DNA of 64,000 bases from Amphritea opalescens (GCF_003957515.1 NZ_RQXW01000006.1:124001-188000); one strand, 5' to 3'. Shown: positions 44,462 through 52,845, counted from the first letter of the stretch. Program-made: numbers and translations. Notes: a model not told the origin generated them from the letters alone.

Positions 44462-45484
44462 TTAGTCGCTGTTAGTATCTGGATTAACCATTGGCGGCAG
44501 TTTCTGCAAGAATTCCGGCCACGCAGAGGGCTCTTCGCCGGGCAAGGCGGTTAATCGAATATAGGCGACGCCTCTTACCCCTGTTTTAACGCGGTCAATG
44601 TAGGCCCGTACCAACGCTTCTGGCACCCGCACCTTAACCCGAAACATCAGTTTTTCCCGTTCGCTGGCTGTTTCAACTTCTTTAGGCGTGAACTGGGATT
44701 CCGGCGAAACAAAGCTAACCGTCGCCGGTATAGCCACATCTAGAATATCTAGTTTAACCCGCGCCTCGGCGCCTATCGCAACACGATGAGCCTGAGACGA
44801 TGGTAAGAATGTTTCCATATAGACATCAGCCAGATTAACCAGTGTCAACACCTTACCGCCGCTGCCCAATACCTCACCGGGTTCGGCAAGACGGTATAAC
44901 ACTCGGCCAATACTTGGCGCGACGAGTGTTGCATCATCGATCTGAGTCTGAATACCCTGAGCATCGGCCCGCGTCGCATCCACATTACGTTGTTGCGACA
45001 CCAAGGTTGCCTCAGCTGCTTTGAGATTAGCCTTAGCCACAGCCACCGCACTCACGTTAGTATCGTATGATTCCTGACTAGCGTGGCCTCTTTTCAGTAA
45101 TTCCCGTGCGCGAGCGAGTTCTTGTTGCGCTAACACCAGCCTAGCCTTAGCCTGAGCGATTGATGCTTCAGCGGCTGCCACCTGACTTTCAGCACTAGCG
45201 ATCTGAGCATCCGCCCGTAATCGCTGTGCACGCAACTGCGCGGTATCGATCATGGCAACCGTTTGCCCAGGCTGAACTAGATCGCCCTCTTGCGCCGATA
45301 TTGACTCTACACGACCCGCAATCTTGGTTGAGATATCAACCTGCACCGCTTCGATCCGTCCATTACCGGAGGCAAGGTCTGCCGGTAGTGTCGGTGCTTG
45401 AAAGTACTGCCACAACAGCCAACTTGCAGCAACGGCAAGTAATAAAACCACCCCAATGATGACTCGCTTCACGTTATTCTCCAT
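44462..45484 (-). CDS. yhiI: HlyD-family adaptor (YhiI-like)
   Basis: Periplasmic membrane-fusion protein of 340 residues anchored by one N-terminal helix (IIGVVLLLAVAASWLLWQYF). It has a lipoyl half near 60-80 (SAQEGDLVQPGQTVAMID), a coiled-coil hairpin about 85-170 (ASAESQVAAAEASIAQAKARLV; ARELLKRGHASQESYD), the second half near 190 (ATLVAPSIGRVLYRLAEPGEVLGSGG), and a beta-barrel domain. First gene of the exporter operon; rbbA begins within 13 bp. An outer-membrane partner is not encoded here and may be a shared TolC-type channel. Confidence 0.92.
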   Translation of the reverse strand: MENNVKRVIIGVVLLLAVAASWLLWQYFQAPTLPADLASGNGRIEAVQVDISTKIAGRVESISAQEGDLVQPGQTVAMIDTAQLRAQRLRADAQIASAESQVAAAEASIAQAKARLVLAQQELARARELLKRGHASQESYDTNVSAVAVAKANLKAAEATLVSQQRNVDATRADAQGIQTQIDDATLVAPSIGRVLYRLAEPGEVLGSGGKVLTLVNLADVYMETFLPSSQAHRVAIGAEARVKLDILDVAIPATVSFVSPESQFTPKEVETASEREKLMFRVKVRVPEALVRAYIDRVKTGVRGVAYIRLTALPGEEPSAWPEFLQKLPPMVNPDTNSD

Positions 45485-46069
45485 TATCCAAACATCGTCA
45501 ACTGATTATCGTTGAACCTGTTGTCCATCAACCCAGTAGCCATTGCCAATATTCAACCACCCACCAGCCATATTTAAGCCGTAAATAAGGGACAAACAAA
45601 GCGGTCCCCACTAAATATTCAAGCAGACAGAGCGACACCAACTGAAACGGCGCTATGCAAACAAGTATCAGCCACTGCTAACTCATGTGGATATAATATC
45701 AACAAACCACGGGGAACTTCATCGACCCGAATCAACAATGAGCTCAATAATAGCTAAATCACTGGCAAATACCGGCAAGGATGGTAGGCACTGAACAGAA
45801 ATTTAAATTAGCATACTCTAAATTAGCATTCAAACCATACCAATAAGCGATTCATCACAAATGATTCACCTAGCAGGCAACCATGACCCAGTGAAACTCT
45901 CTAATTGAAACATCAGCGAAAGGTTTAACCGTAAAAAGCAAAATGACCCCTGATGACCTATCACTTTAACCCTTTGATATTTCCTTGATGTTTCCTTGAT
46001 ACTCGCATGACGATACCTCTTCGATAATCCCACTTCCAAGCTTACCCCTGTGGTAAGGCAACTACGAAT
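45485..46069. promoter_or_regulatory. Divergent regulatory region between yhiI and eptA
   Basis: About 585 bp without a supported gene. It has a direct repeat TAAATTAGCAT at 45804-45814 and 45819-45829 (15 bp apart), the 11-bp repeat described separately at 45980-46000, and must include promoters in both directions. Confidence 0.5.
45980..46028 (+). promoter_or_regulatory. 11-bp direct repeat and -10-like box upstream of eptA
   Basis: TTTCCTTGAT occurs at 45980-45989 and 45991-46000, exactly 11 bp apart, with a degenerate third copy (CTTTGAT) just before. GATAAT at 46023-46028 fits a -10 with no good -35 at the expected place. This is the layout of promoters activated by OmpR-family regulators. 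The regulator at 48941 in the same operon is the likely binder; not proven. Confidence 0.5.
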
Positions 46070-47773
46070 GTGGGTTTTCAAGCTATGCCGTGTGCCATTG
46101 AAAGAATATTAGAAAAACTCCCTAAGCATTGTGCCAGTTGGCTAATGACGCTGCTGGTATCAACCTATTTAATGCTGATGTTCAATGCCAACTTCTTTTC
46201 CACTGTCTACGATATCCATGGCGTCAACAGCATCAAAGACCTGCTTTTCATGGTGGGCTTATTCTTTTTCTTCATCGCGATTTTTAATTTATTTTTGACT
46301 TTCTTAGCGCTTCCTTGGGTGTTGAAACCGGTGCTTATTACACTGTTAATTACCTCATCAGTGGCGACTTACTTCATGCAGACTTACAACATCATGATCG
46401 ATAAAACCATGATCATGAATATGATGGAAACCGACCTTAAAGAAAGCACCGAGTTATTCAGCATCAGTCTATTGGCCTACGTGACCCTGACGGGCGTTTT
46501 ACCTGCTCTATGGGTTTGGCACATACAGATAAACTATGGTTCGCCGCTAAGATTCCTGCTAACCAAAGTCACAACATTCACCGCCATAATCCTTGTCATT
46601 GGCCTTATCGCAGTAACGTTTTATCAAGATTACGCCTCTCTTTTTCGTAACCACCGGTATGTGCGAGACCTAATCGTTCCTCTCAACTATGTGTACTCTT
46701 TGCAATCCTATGCGCAGCATTTTCTGCCGAAAAATAAACGTGAATTTCAAACTGTCGGTAGCGATGCACACCTAGGTTTGAGCTGGCAGCCTAAGGCACA
46801 AAAAAAAGTGGTTACCATTCTGGTGGTCGGCGAAACGGCACGTCGAGCTAACTTTTCACTGTACGATTATGAACGGCAAACAACGCCTAAATTGAGTCAG
46901 CAAAATATTTTCAGCTTTAGTGACTTTTCATCTTGCGGAACATCCACCGCAGTCTCTTTGCCCTGTATGTTTTCCAACATGGATCGCTCCAATTACGACC
47001 ATGATCAGGCGATCAATTCCGACAACTTACTGGATGTATTACAGCGGTCAGGATTAAGCGTTATCTGGGAAGATAATAACTCCGGCTGTAAAGGCGTTTG
47101 CAACCGTGTTGAGAATGTTAGCATCGTCGAAGACGATAACCCAGCTCTATGCCATGACGGTGAATGTTTCGACATGGTTCTACTGGAAAAACTAGAACAG
47201 ACGATCAAGGCTGCAGATAACAATGTGGTTATTGTTTTACACCAAAAAGGAAGTCACGGCCCCAGCTATTTTTTACGTGCCCCCGAGGCGTTTAGAAAAT
47301 TTTCACCGGTCTGTGACACAAACCAACTGCAAGAGTGCAGTCAGCAGGAGATCATCAATGCCTATGACAATACCGTTCTCTACACCGATTACTTTCTGTC
47401 GGAAGTGATCAACTTCCTAAAATCGAGAAGTGATCAATATGACGCTAGTATGCTCTATCTTTCTGATCACGGAGAATCACTGGGTGAAAACAATCTGTAT
47501 CTGCACGGAGTTCCATACATGTTAGCCCCTAAGGAACAAACAGAGATACCCTTTATCTTCTGGATGGATGATGGTTTCGCCAATCGATTTTCAATCAATA
47601 AGCATTGCATAGACGGTAAACGTAAAGATCATTTTAGTCACGATAACCTATTTGACTCCATGCTGGGCTTACTCGATGTGCAGACTAAGGCCTACCGTCA
47701 AGATATGGATATTTTCAGCAGCTGCCGATCGAGCAACAAAACATCAACCATTGCCGCCACCTCCAATCAATAG
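46070..47773 (+). CDS. eptA: Lipid A phosphoethanolamine transferase, EptA family
   Basis: Inner-membrane enzyme that moves phosphoethanolamine from phosphatidylethanolamine to lipid A, lowering negative charge and polymyxin binding. Five N-terminal helices (about 20-200) are followed by a periplasmic sulfatase-like domain: metal site VVGETARRANFSLYDY, catalytic Thr in CGTSTAVSLPCMFS, VVLHQKGSHGP and LSDHGESLGENNLYLHG. Cysteine pairs typical of EptA (CKGVC, CHDGEC, CDTNQLQEC) are present. Start is unclear: GTG 46070 with a distant AAGG, or ATG 46085. First gene of a five-gene operon with dgkA, PAP2 and a two-component system. Confidence 0.93.
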   Translation: MGFQAMPCAIERILEKLPKHCASWLMTLLVSTYLMLMFNANFFSTVYDIHGVNSIKDLLFMVGLFFFFIAIFNLFLTFLALPWVLKPVLITLLITSSVATYFMQTYNIMIDKTMIMNMMETDLKESTELFSISLLAYVTLTGVLPALWVWHIQINYGSPLRFLLTKVTTFTAIILVIGLIAVTFYQDYASLFRNHRYVRDLIVPLNYVYSLQSYAQHFLPKNKREFQTVGSDAHLGLSWQPKAQKKVVTILVVGETARRANFSLYDYERQTTPKLSQQNIFSFSDFSSCGTSTAVSLPCMFSNMDRSNYDHDQAINSDNLLDVLQRSGLSVIWEDNNSGCKGVCNRVENVSIVEDDNPALCHDGECFDMVLLEKLEQTIKAADNNVVIVLHQKGSHGPSYFLRAPEAFRKFSPVCDTNQLQECSQQEIINAYDNTVLYTDYFLSEVINFLKSRSDQYDASMLYLSDHGESLGENNLYLHGVPYMLAPKEQTEIPFIFWMDDGFANRFSINKHCIDGKRKDHFSHDNLFDSMLGLLDVQTKAYRQDMDIFSSCRSSNKTSTIAATSNQ

Positions 47774-47783
47774 AAGAGTCATC

Positions 47784-48182
47784 ATGTTAAAAACGGAACA
47801 ACAGTCGCTAGCCACAGACGCGTCCGCGCTAAAAGGTATCAAAGGCGTTAAGCGGTTAGTGTTAGCCACGGGCTATTCAATTAAAGGATTTCAAGCCGCA
47901 TGGCAACATGAGGCCGCTATTCGACAAGAAACGCTCTGTGCACTAGTACTGATTCCCTTGGCCCTTTATCTTGGTCAGGATTCAATTGAGCGTATTTTGT
48001 TAATCGCTAGTGTTCTGTTGCTGATCCTTGTTGAGCTACTGAATTCAGCGATCGAAGCAGTCGTTGACCGTATCGGTACCGAGCTCCATGAGCTTAGCGG
48101 TAGAGCAAAAGATATGGGGTCTGCAGCGGTTTTAATGGCATTAATGATTGCACTCATGACATGGGGACTCATCATTCTATGA
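47784..48182 (+). CDS. dgkA: Diacylglycerol kinase
   Basis: Small trimeric membrane kinase of 132 residues from ATG 47784. The frame is open upstream to 47652, but that part lies inside eptA and does not resemble the family. Motifs: GYSIKGFQAAWQHEAAIRQE, then VELLNSAIEAVVDRIG with the catalytic Glu and Asp, and SGRAKDMGSAAV. It recycles diacylglycerol to phosphatidic acid. EptA leaves diacylglycerol behind when it takes phosphoethanolamine from a phospholipid, which explains the pairing. It starts 10 bp after eptA and overlaps the next gene by ATGA. Confidence 0.94.
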   Translation: MLKTEQQSLATDASALKGIKGVKRLVLATGYSIKGFQAAWQHEAAIRQETLCALVLIPLALYLGQDSIERILLIASVLLLILVELLNSAIEAVVDRIGTELHELSGRAKDMGSAAVLMALMIALMTWGLIIL

Positions 48183-48901
48183 ACAGATCTCTGTATTATC
48201 ACTGGATCATACCTCTGCCACTGCTGCTCATCGCGACCTACCTCCTAGACGTTCAAGGCTTTGATTTACGGCTGGCTGATGCCATCTACGCTTTCGAGGG
48301 GGGCAGCTGGAACCTCCACAATAGCTGGTTATTAGAAACGGTAATCCATAATGGGGGGCGAATGCTCGTCGGCGCCCTTATTCTTTTAAATCTCGGGGCG
48401 CTGGCCAGTACTTGGTTGAGTCACCGTATGCGCTCCTATCGGGTAGGCCTAGCGTATCTGCTTGGCGCAGTGATAACCTCTTTGCTGATCGTTTCAAGTT
48501 TAAAGGGCATTACCCATATCTCTTGTCCGTGGGATTTCCAACGTTATGGTGGGAAGCAATTTTATACCCCTATTATTAATGCGATATTCGGCTCAGGTAC
48601 TGTTCGTTGCTTCCCTGCGGGCCATGCTAGCGGTGGTTATGCTTGGGTAGCATTATATTTCTTCTGTCGACTCTATAAGCCCCAATGGCGCATGGCTGCA
48701 CTGTCTGTTGGTTTATTACTAGGTATGGCGTTTGGTCTGTCGCAACAATTTCGCGGCGCTCACTTCCTCTCCCATGACCTTTGGACATTAGCTATCTGTT
48801 GGTATACCGCTCTAGCAAGTTATCATTGCTGCTTTCGCCACCATACAGTCGCTGAATATGCTATAAGAAAGGATCAACGCTTAAATGCAGATAAAGTCTA
48901 G
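48179..48901 (+). CDS. PAP2 family membrane phosphatase
   Basis: Inner-membrane phosphatase-like protein of 240 residues with about six helices. Conserved segments are KGITHISCPWDF, CFPAGHASGGYAW and RGAHFLSHDLW, corresponding to motifs C1, C2 and C3 of the family, with both catalytic histidines. In C1 the usual Arg-Pro after the lysine is replaced by Cys-Pro-Trp. It may remove a phosphate from lipid A, from undecaprenyl pyrophosphate, or from the phosphatidic acid made by DgkA; sequence does not decide. ATG 48179 overlaps the dgkA stop. Confidence 0.88.
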   Translation: MNRSLYYHWIIPLPLLLIATYLLDVQGFDLRLADAIYAFEGGSWNLHNSWLLETVIHNGGRMLVGALILLNLGALASTWLSHRMRSYRVGLAYLLGAVITSLLIVSSLKGITHISCPWDFQRYGGKQFYTPIINAIFGSGTVRCFPAGHASGGYAWVALYFFCRLYKPQWRMAALSVGLLLGMAFGLSQQFRGAHFLSHDLWTLAICWYTALASYHCCFRHHTVAEYAIRKDQRLNADKV

Positions 48902-48940
48902 ACGACAGATGAACTTACCTTTATCCACAAGGACGGAGTT

Positions 48941-49639
48941 ATGACACCCCCATCGATGAATGCCAAACGTCGGTTACTTATCGTTGAGGATAATAAACGG
49001 CTGGCGGAAAACCTCTTTGAGTATCTAGGCGAGGATAAATATGAGCTTGATTATGCCGCCGATGGTCTGACAGCACTCCACTTACTGGCGAGTCATACTT
49101 ATGATGTGATCATTCTGGATATTATGCTGCCAGGGGTAAACGGATTAACGATTTGTCGCCGAATCAGAGAAGATTTGAACTCTTCGGTTCCCGTATTGAT
49201 GCTCACGGCGAGAGACTCGATTGAGGATAAAACACAAGCCTTTGATAACGGCGCCGATGACTATTTGATCAAACCCTTTCATATGAAAGAGCTGGAACTG
49301 CGCATACAAGCGCTATGTCGTCGCCGGCAAACGAATAACGATTGTATAACCGCTAACAATATTCGCTATTACCCCGGCACCTTAACCGTCAAACGGCAGG
49401 ATCAAAGCGAGCTACAGTTAATCGGTTATGCCGCAACCATCTTTGAAGCATTAATCAGAAAGTATCCCGACTATGTGACTTATCAACACCTCAGTACAGA
49501 TATCTGGGGGCATCCAGATGGGGACATTAATGTCATTCGCACCCATATCTATGTGTTACGAAAAACGTTAAAAAATACTTATGGTCAAGACATGATCAAA
49601 ACACTCCACGGACGCGGGTACTGCCTTGATCCCGCCTAG
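48941..49639 (+). CDS. OmpR-family response regulator
   Basis: Receiver domain (about 8-120) with acidic pocket IVEDNKR, phospho-acceptor Asp in VIILDIMLPG near residue 58, Thr in LMLTARDS and Lys in YLIKPF; winged helix domain about 135-230 with VIRTHIYVLRKTLK and TLHGRGYCLDP. The start ATG has GGAG 3 nt and AGGA 9 nt upstream. Its place behind eptA, dgkA and PAP2 and ahead of its kinase suggests it controls this operon, in the manner of PmrA, CarR or ColR. It is similar to, but clearly distinct from, the regulator at 9512. Confidence 0.94.
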   Translation: MTPPSMNAKRRLLIVEDNKRLAENLFEYLGEDKYELDYAADGLTALHLLASHTYDVIILDIMLPGVNGLTICRRIREDLNSSVPVLMLTARDSIEDKTQAFDNGADDYLIKPFHMKELELRIQALCRRRQTNNDCITANNIRYYPGTLTVKRQDQSELQLIGYAATIFEALIRKYPDYVTYQHLSTDIWGHPDGDINVIRTHIYVLRKTLKNTYGQDMIKTLHGRGYCLDPA

Positions 49640-49654
49640 CACATAGGAAGTTAT

Positions 49655-50905
49655 ATGGAACGTTCGATCTCTAGCCGCATTAAAAAGCTGTTTTTCTGGA
49701 CCTATACACTCAGCGTCCTAGTGGTACTCTTCTCAACGTGGCTCTTTCTGGAATTGATGGAAGATACCATGATGAGAATGGACAAGCAGTCGGAAATAGA
49801 GCACCTACTGAGCCGCCACGATACCGATCAAGTGATACACATTAAATCGGCGCTGTTAACCCTCACCTATCTACCAACCCATACTTCTGAAATAGAAAAC
49901 CTCCCCATCATTTTTCGTAACCTATCCATCCCTTATGAAGGTGAAGTCGAATTTTTAGACAAAGAGTATATGGTTATTATCGATAAAGTCCCTGGAGGCA
50001 CCTTCTTTCTTGCAAAAGACCAATCGTTATTTGGGCAATATGAAGAAATCATGTTAGGTGTATTATCGGCTCTGGTGGTCATCGCTATCCTATTGGGTTA
50101 CGGACTATCGATATTGATTAGCCGCATGGTCTCGAGTCCCGTCACTCAACTGACAAAAGACATTCAGTCTATCGATAACCTCACCTGCCTGCCGGAAACC
50201 TATAAAGATGCAGAATTAAACCGTATCTCCGCTTGTTTCAATGCCTTCCTGAGCAAGATCGACGCTCTGATCAAGCGAGAGCGCTCCCTCATTACGATGG
50301 CCAGCCACGAGCTAAGAACCCCCGTCGCGGTTATTCTGGGGGCTGCTGAGGTCATTGAACATAGACAGCAGCTACAGGCTGACGACAAAAAGACACTGCA
50401 GAGAATCATCAGTTCAGCAGAGATAATGTCTGACAATATCAAAGCGCTATTAACTATCGTACGCCAAACAAAAGACACCTCAGCACATGAGCCTTTCTCG
50501 CTGCTAGCCATTGCGAAAGAGGTGACCACCAGTATCGTTGAGGCCACACCCGACGCACAAGAACGAATAGAGATTCAATCCCTGAAGGGTGAAATTTTAA
50601 TCGAAGCCGACAGCAGTATTGTGAGGATTTTACTGAGTAACCTCATCAATAATGGGCTGAACCATAATGAAGGGAAAGTTATTGTCGTCATCTCTGACCG
50701 ATTCATTGAGGTGTGGGATCAGGCAGAAAAACCAGCCGACAAACTAGATAGAGCGTTAGTGAGCGACGCCAAAGAAAGCCATGGATTGGGGTTATATATT
50801 GTCACACTGATCTGCGAACAACTGGAATGGACATTCACGCTGGAGCACACACCGACTCGAGGCACCTACGCCCGCATCTTATTTCAAGCACCAAATAAAG
50901 ATTAA
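49655..50905 (+). CDS. Sensor histidine kinase of the lipid A operon
   Basis: Inner-membrane kinase of 416 residues. Two helices (about 12-35 and 132-152) bound a periplasmic sensor of about 95 residues. Then comes a HAMP-like linker (SRMVSSPVTQLTKDIQSID), H-box ITMASHELRTPVAVILGA near residue 215, N-box NLINNGLNHNEG near 332 and G-box SHGLGLYIV near 376. The periplasmic loop carries several acidic residues, compatible with cation or antimicrobial peptide sensing, but that is inference. The gene follows the regulator by 15 bp and ends next to an integrase remnant on the other strand. Confidence 0.93.
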   Translation: MERSISSRIKKLFFWTYTLSVLVVLFSTWLFLELMEDTMMRMDKQSEIEHLLSRHDTDQVIHIKSALLTLTYLPTHTSEIENLPIIFRNLSIPYEGEVEFLDKEYMVIIDKVPGGTFFLAKDQSLFGQYEEIMLGVLSALVVIAILLGYGLSILISRMVSSPVTQLTKDIQSIDNLTCLPETYKDAELNRISACFNAFLSKIDALIKRERSLITMASHELRTPVAVILGAAEVIEHRQQLQADDKKTLQRIISSAEIMSDNIKALLTIVRQTKDTSAHEPFSLLAIAKEVTTSIVEATPDAQERIEIQSLKGEILIEADSSIVRILLSNLINNGLNHNEGKVIVVISDRFIEVWDQAEKPADKLDRALVSDAKESHGLGLYIVTLICEQLEWTFTLEHTPTRGTYARILFQAPNKD

Positions 50906-51127
50906 GTAACACGATACAAGCTGTACAGAGACAATCGACACAAAACAGATGATGTTAGAAAAATACAACGAGACACTTCTAACAATGGTTTCCCGTCTAC
51001 ATTTAGTCTGCAAAGAACGGCGAATATGGGTCTGAGGTATCAAGTGTCGTACTTGATCTGGAACACGAATACGGAAGTAATAAATTGAGTGTCGGGAGAG
51101 CGGCAAATAAGCTGAAGATCTAGCCAT
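50906..51127 (-). pseudogene. Truncated tyrosine recombinase (integrase) N-terminus
   Basis: From ATG 51127, with AAGGTGG 5 nt upstream, about 60 residues resemble the N-terminal arm-binding region of phage-type integrases: SIYYFRIRVPDQVRHL, HIRRSLQTKCRRETIVRS. The frame then continues without similarity and runs into the 3' end of the kinase gene (stop near 50879), so the catalytic domain is missing. It lies 90 bp downstream of, and in the same direction as, the SRP RNA gene, a position typical of islands that integrate at the 3' end of RNA genes. I take it as a remnant of a lost or rearranged element. Confidence 0.7.
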
Positions 51128-51216
51128 GTGTTCCACCTTATGTATCGTTTAGGCGAACAACAGAAAATCATGATAAAAAATCTTTAAAAAAATGAGATAA
51201 AACAAGATGCGATATT

Positions 51217-51330
51217 GGGTGGTAGCTCCACCAGCCGCATCCCGGCACACGAATCCACCGCTGTGGCTGCTCCCTTCCAGGCCTGACCAGGTTCACGGTT
51301 TATCGTTGCGGGAGGACCAATGGAGCCACC
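51217..51330 (-). ncRNA. ffs: Signal recognition particle RNA (4.5S RNA)
   Basis: On the minus strand the sequence follows E. coli 4.5S RNA closely: 5' GGTGGCTCCA then TTGGTCCTCCCGCAACG, the conserved apical part CTGGTCAGGCCTGGAAG then GGAGCAGCCA, the opposite strand GTGTGCCGGGATG and a 3' end TGGAGCTACCACCC that pairs with the 5' end. The tetraloop region GGAA and the GCAGCC asymmetric loop that bind Ffh are present. Length about 114 nt. Ends are judged from pairing and may be off by a few bases. A promoter lies upstream and T-rich DNA follows the 3' end. Confidence 0.95.
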
Positions 51331-51372
51331 ATAACGTGACCATTAAGGTCGTCTCGAACGAGACAGGCGGGC

Positions 51373-51400
51373 AGTATAACAGCCTGTTCAGAAGATGCAA
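51373..51400 (-). promoter_or_regulatory. Promoter of ffs
   Basis: On the minus strand TTGCAT (51395-51400), 16-bp spacer, TATACT (51373-51378), followed by a GC-rich discriminator (GCCCGCC), as seen at stable-RNA promoters under growth-rate control. It predicts a leader of about 35 nt that would be removed from the mature RNA. Confidence 0.65.
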
Positions 51401-51756
51401 TAGATTACCGGCGTGACTAAAAACTAATGCGCCACTCGGGCACTCGTCCGTCAAAAGTGCGCAGAAAACAATCGGCAACAAGCCTGCAGAAACGCGCCGG
51501 TCAACGCTTCTCTCCTTTGCGAACCTCCCCGAACCTCATCGAAAAAATGCTTACACCAAACCATAAATACTTTGCATCGAGACTTAACATAGGCATTTCA
51601 CTTAGGAATTTAACATAGGTATTTAACATAGAGACTTAGATAACCTTTCCGTCATTTGTCCGGTTTAATAAAACAGCATGCTAGAATCAACCAACAGCGG
51701 CAAACCAAGCCCGATTGATCAGAAACCTAAAGTGTCGTCCCAACAACAGGAGCATT
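51401..51756. other. Intergenic region with a 13-bp tandem repeat
   Basis: No gene supported. Apart from the repeat at 51584-51635 nothing specific is seen; the promoter of the retropepsin gene is expected near 51660-51740. Confidence 0.5.
51584..51635. repeat. Four degenerate copies of a 13-bp unit
   Basis: TTAACATAGGCAT (51584-51596), TTCACTTAGGAAT (51597-51609), TTAACATAGGTAT (51610-51622) and TTAACATAGAGAC (51623-51635) run head to tail, followed by a partial TTAGATAAC. The period is exactly 13 bp. It is not a CRISPR and does not match DnaA-box or known 13-mer origin repeats. Confidence 0.75.
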
Positions 51757-52263
51757 ATGAAACAGGATAACAGCCGACGCTTTATCGCTCGACTCTTCAC
51801 CCACCTCACCTGGATTATCATACTGGGTCTGTTTTATCTCTTTTTTCAGGATAAGTGGCTACAGCAGAATGATCCGAATCATAGCTTGATGACCGCCTCG
51901 AGTAATGCCCCTGTTGTGTTACAGCGTAATCGTCAAGGGCACTACATTGCCCCCGGCACCATTAACGGTCTGCCGGTACGTTTTTTATTAGATACCGGCG
52001 CGACCGATATCAGTATCCCCGGCAGTCTCGCGGACAAATTACAGCTATCCCCAGGCAGAGCCTCCTACGCCAGCACCGCCAATGGCACGATCAAAGTCTA
52101 TGCAACCCAGCTCGATTCAGTTGCGCTCGGCGGGCTTTCACTTAATCAGGTGGCAGCCCACATCAACCCTCATATGGCGGGTGATACGGTATTGCTGGGC
52201 ATGAGCTTTTTGCAACACCTCGAATTGACCCAACGGGGCGACACTCTGACACTCAAACGCTAA
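51757..52263 (+). CDS. Retropepsin-like aspartic protease, membrane-anchored
   Basis: A 168-residue protein from ATG 51757 (AGGAG 7 nt upstream). One membrane helix (about 14-34; LTWIIILGLFYLFF) anchors a periplasmic domain with the clan AA active-site motif FLLDTGATDISIP near residue 75 and a later TVLLGMSFLQHLELTQ segment, typical of the TIGR02281-type family. Such enzymes act as dimers. Substrates are unknown. It follows the ffs locus on the opposite strand. Confidence 0.88.
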   Translation: MKQDNSRRFIARLFTHLTWIIILGLFYLFFQDKWLQQNDPNHSLMTASSNAPVVLQRNRQGHYIAPGTINGLPVRFLLDTGATDISIPGSLADKLQLSPGRASYASTANGTIKVYATQLDSVALGGLSLNQVAAHINPHMAGDTVLLGMSFLQHLELTQRGDTLTLKR

Positions 52264-52515
52264 AAATTTGCTTAATACTCCCGATCTTTTCCGGGGGTTC
52301 CTTGCGCCTAACGAACCATTACCTTAAACTTGTTGCTAAGTTCGTTTTTATACATTATTTCAACATCAAGAGAAGGGCTGACGTCCTCGCCAACCTGCCT
52401 GCCTGGTAAGGTGGCTGTTTTGCTGCTGATTATCGCAAAACGATGTGGTCATTACCGACAAAATCAGGGAACCCCCACGCACAACGTCAGCTCTCATGAA
52501 AATGGGAGCAGATCC

Positions 52516-52845
52516 ATGTTTGAAGCACATATTTATACAGAAGCGGCAAGTCCCGAGGCAGACTTGAACCAGCGTTCTGTAAAACCGAACACTCCAGCAA
52601 ATTGTTGGCACAATATTTACCAGTGTAATGTTCGTTACTGGATGGCTGAAGGTAAACGTCAGTCACGGGATACACTGTTTCTCTATATTGAATATTGCAA
52701 TAAAGATAACAGTCACGGCTATAAGCTGATTGAGATCCCGCAAACCGCGTTAACGGTAGAGAGCGCTCAGAGCATTATTTCTCAAGCGTTACTCAGCCAA
52801 AAGCTCGATCCCATTAAAACGGAACAATGGTGTAAAACACTTTAA
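52516..52845 (+). CDS. Hypothetical protein, 109 aa
   Basis: I do not recognise a family. ATG 52516 (MFEAHIYTEAASPE) has GGGAG 8 nt upstream, and residues before it in the same frame look non-coding. The product is soluble with a C-N-W cluster (ANCWHNIYQCNVRYWMAEGK), a strand DTLFLYIEYCNKD and a C-terminal helix SAQSIISQALLSQKL ending KTEQWCKTL. Four cysteines are spread along it, without a clear metal-site spacing. It lies between the retropepsin and potassium-channel genes on the same strand. Confidence 0.65.
   Translation: MFEAHIYTEAASPEADLNQRSVKPNTPANCWHNIYQCNVRYWMAEGKRQSRDTLFLYIEYCNKDNSHGYKLIEIPQTALTVESAQSIISQALLSQKLDPIKTEQWCKTL

Noticed and set aside
47652-47783. N-terminal extension of DgkA
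   Set aside because: The extra 44 residues are inside eptA, proline-rich, and unlike DgkA; ATG 47784 gives the usual length.
46070-51330. Complete genomic island
   Set aside because: Only an integrase N-terminus is present; no second attachment site or clear change in base composition could be shown by eye.
51584-51635. CRISPR array
   Set aside because: Units are only 13 bp, contiguous without spacers, and no cas genes are present.
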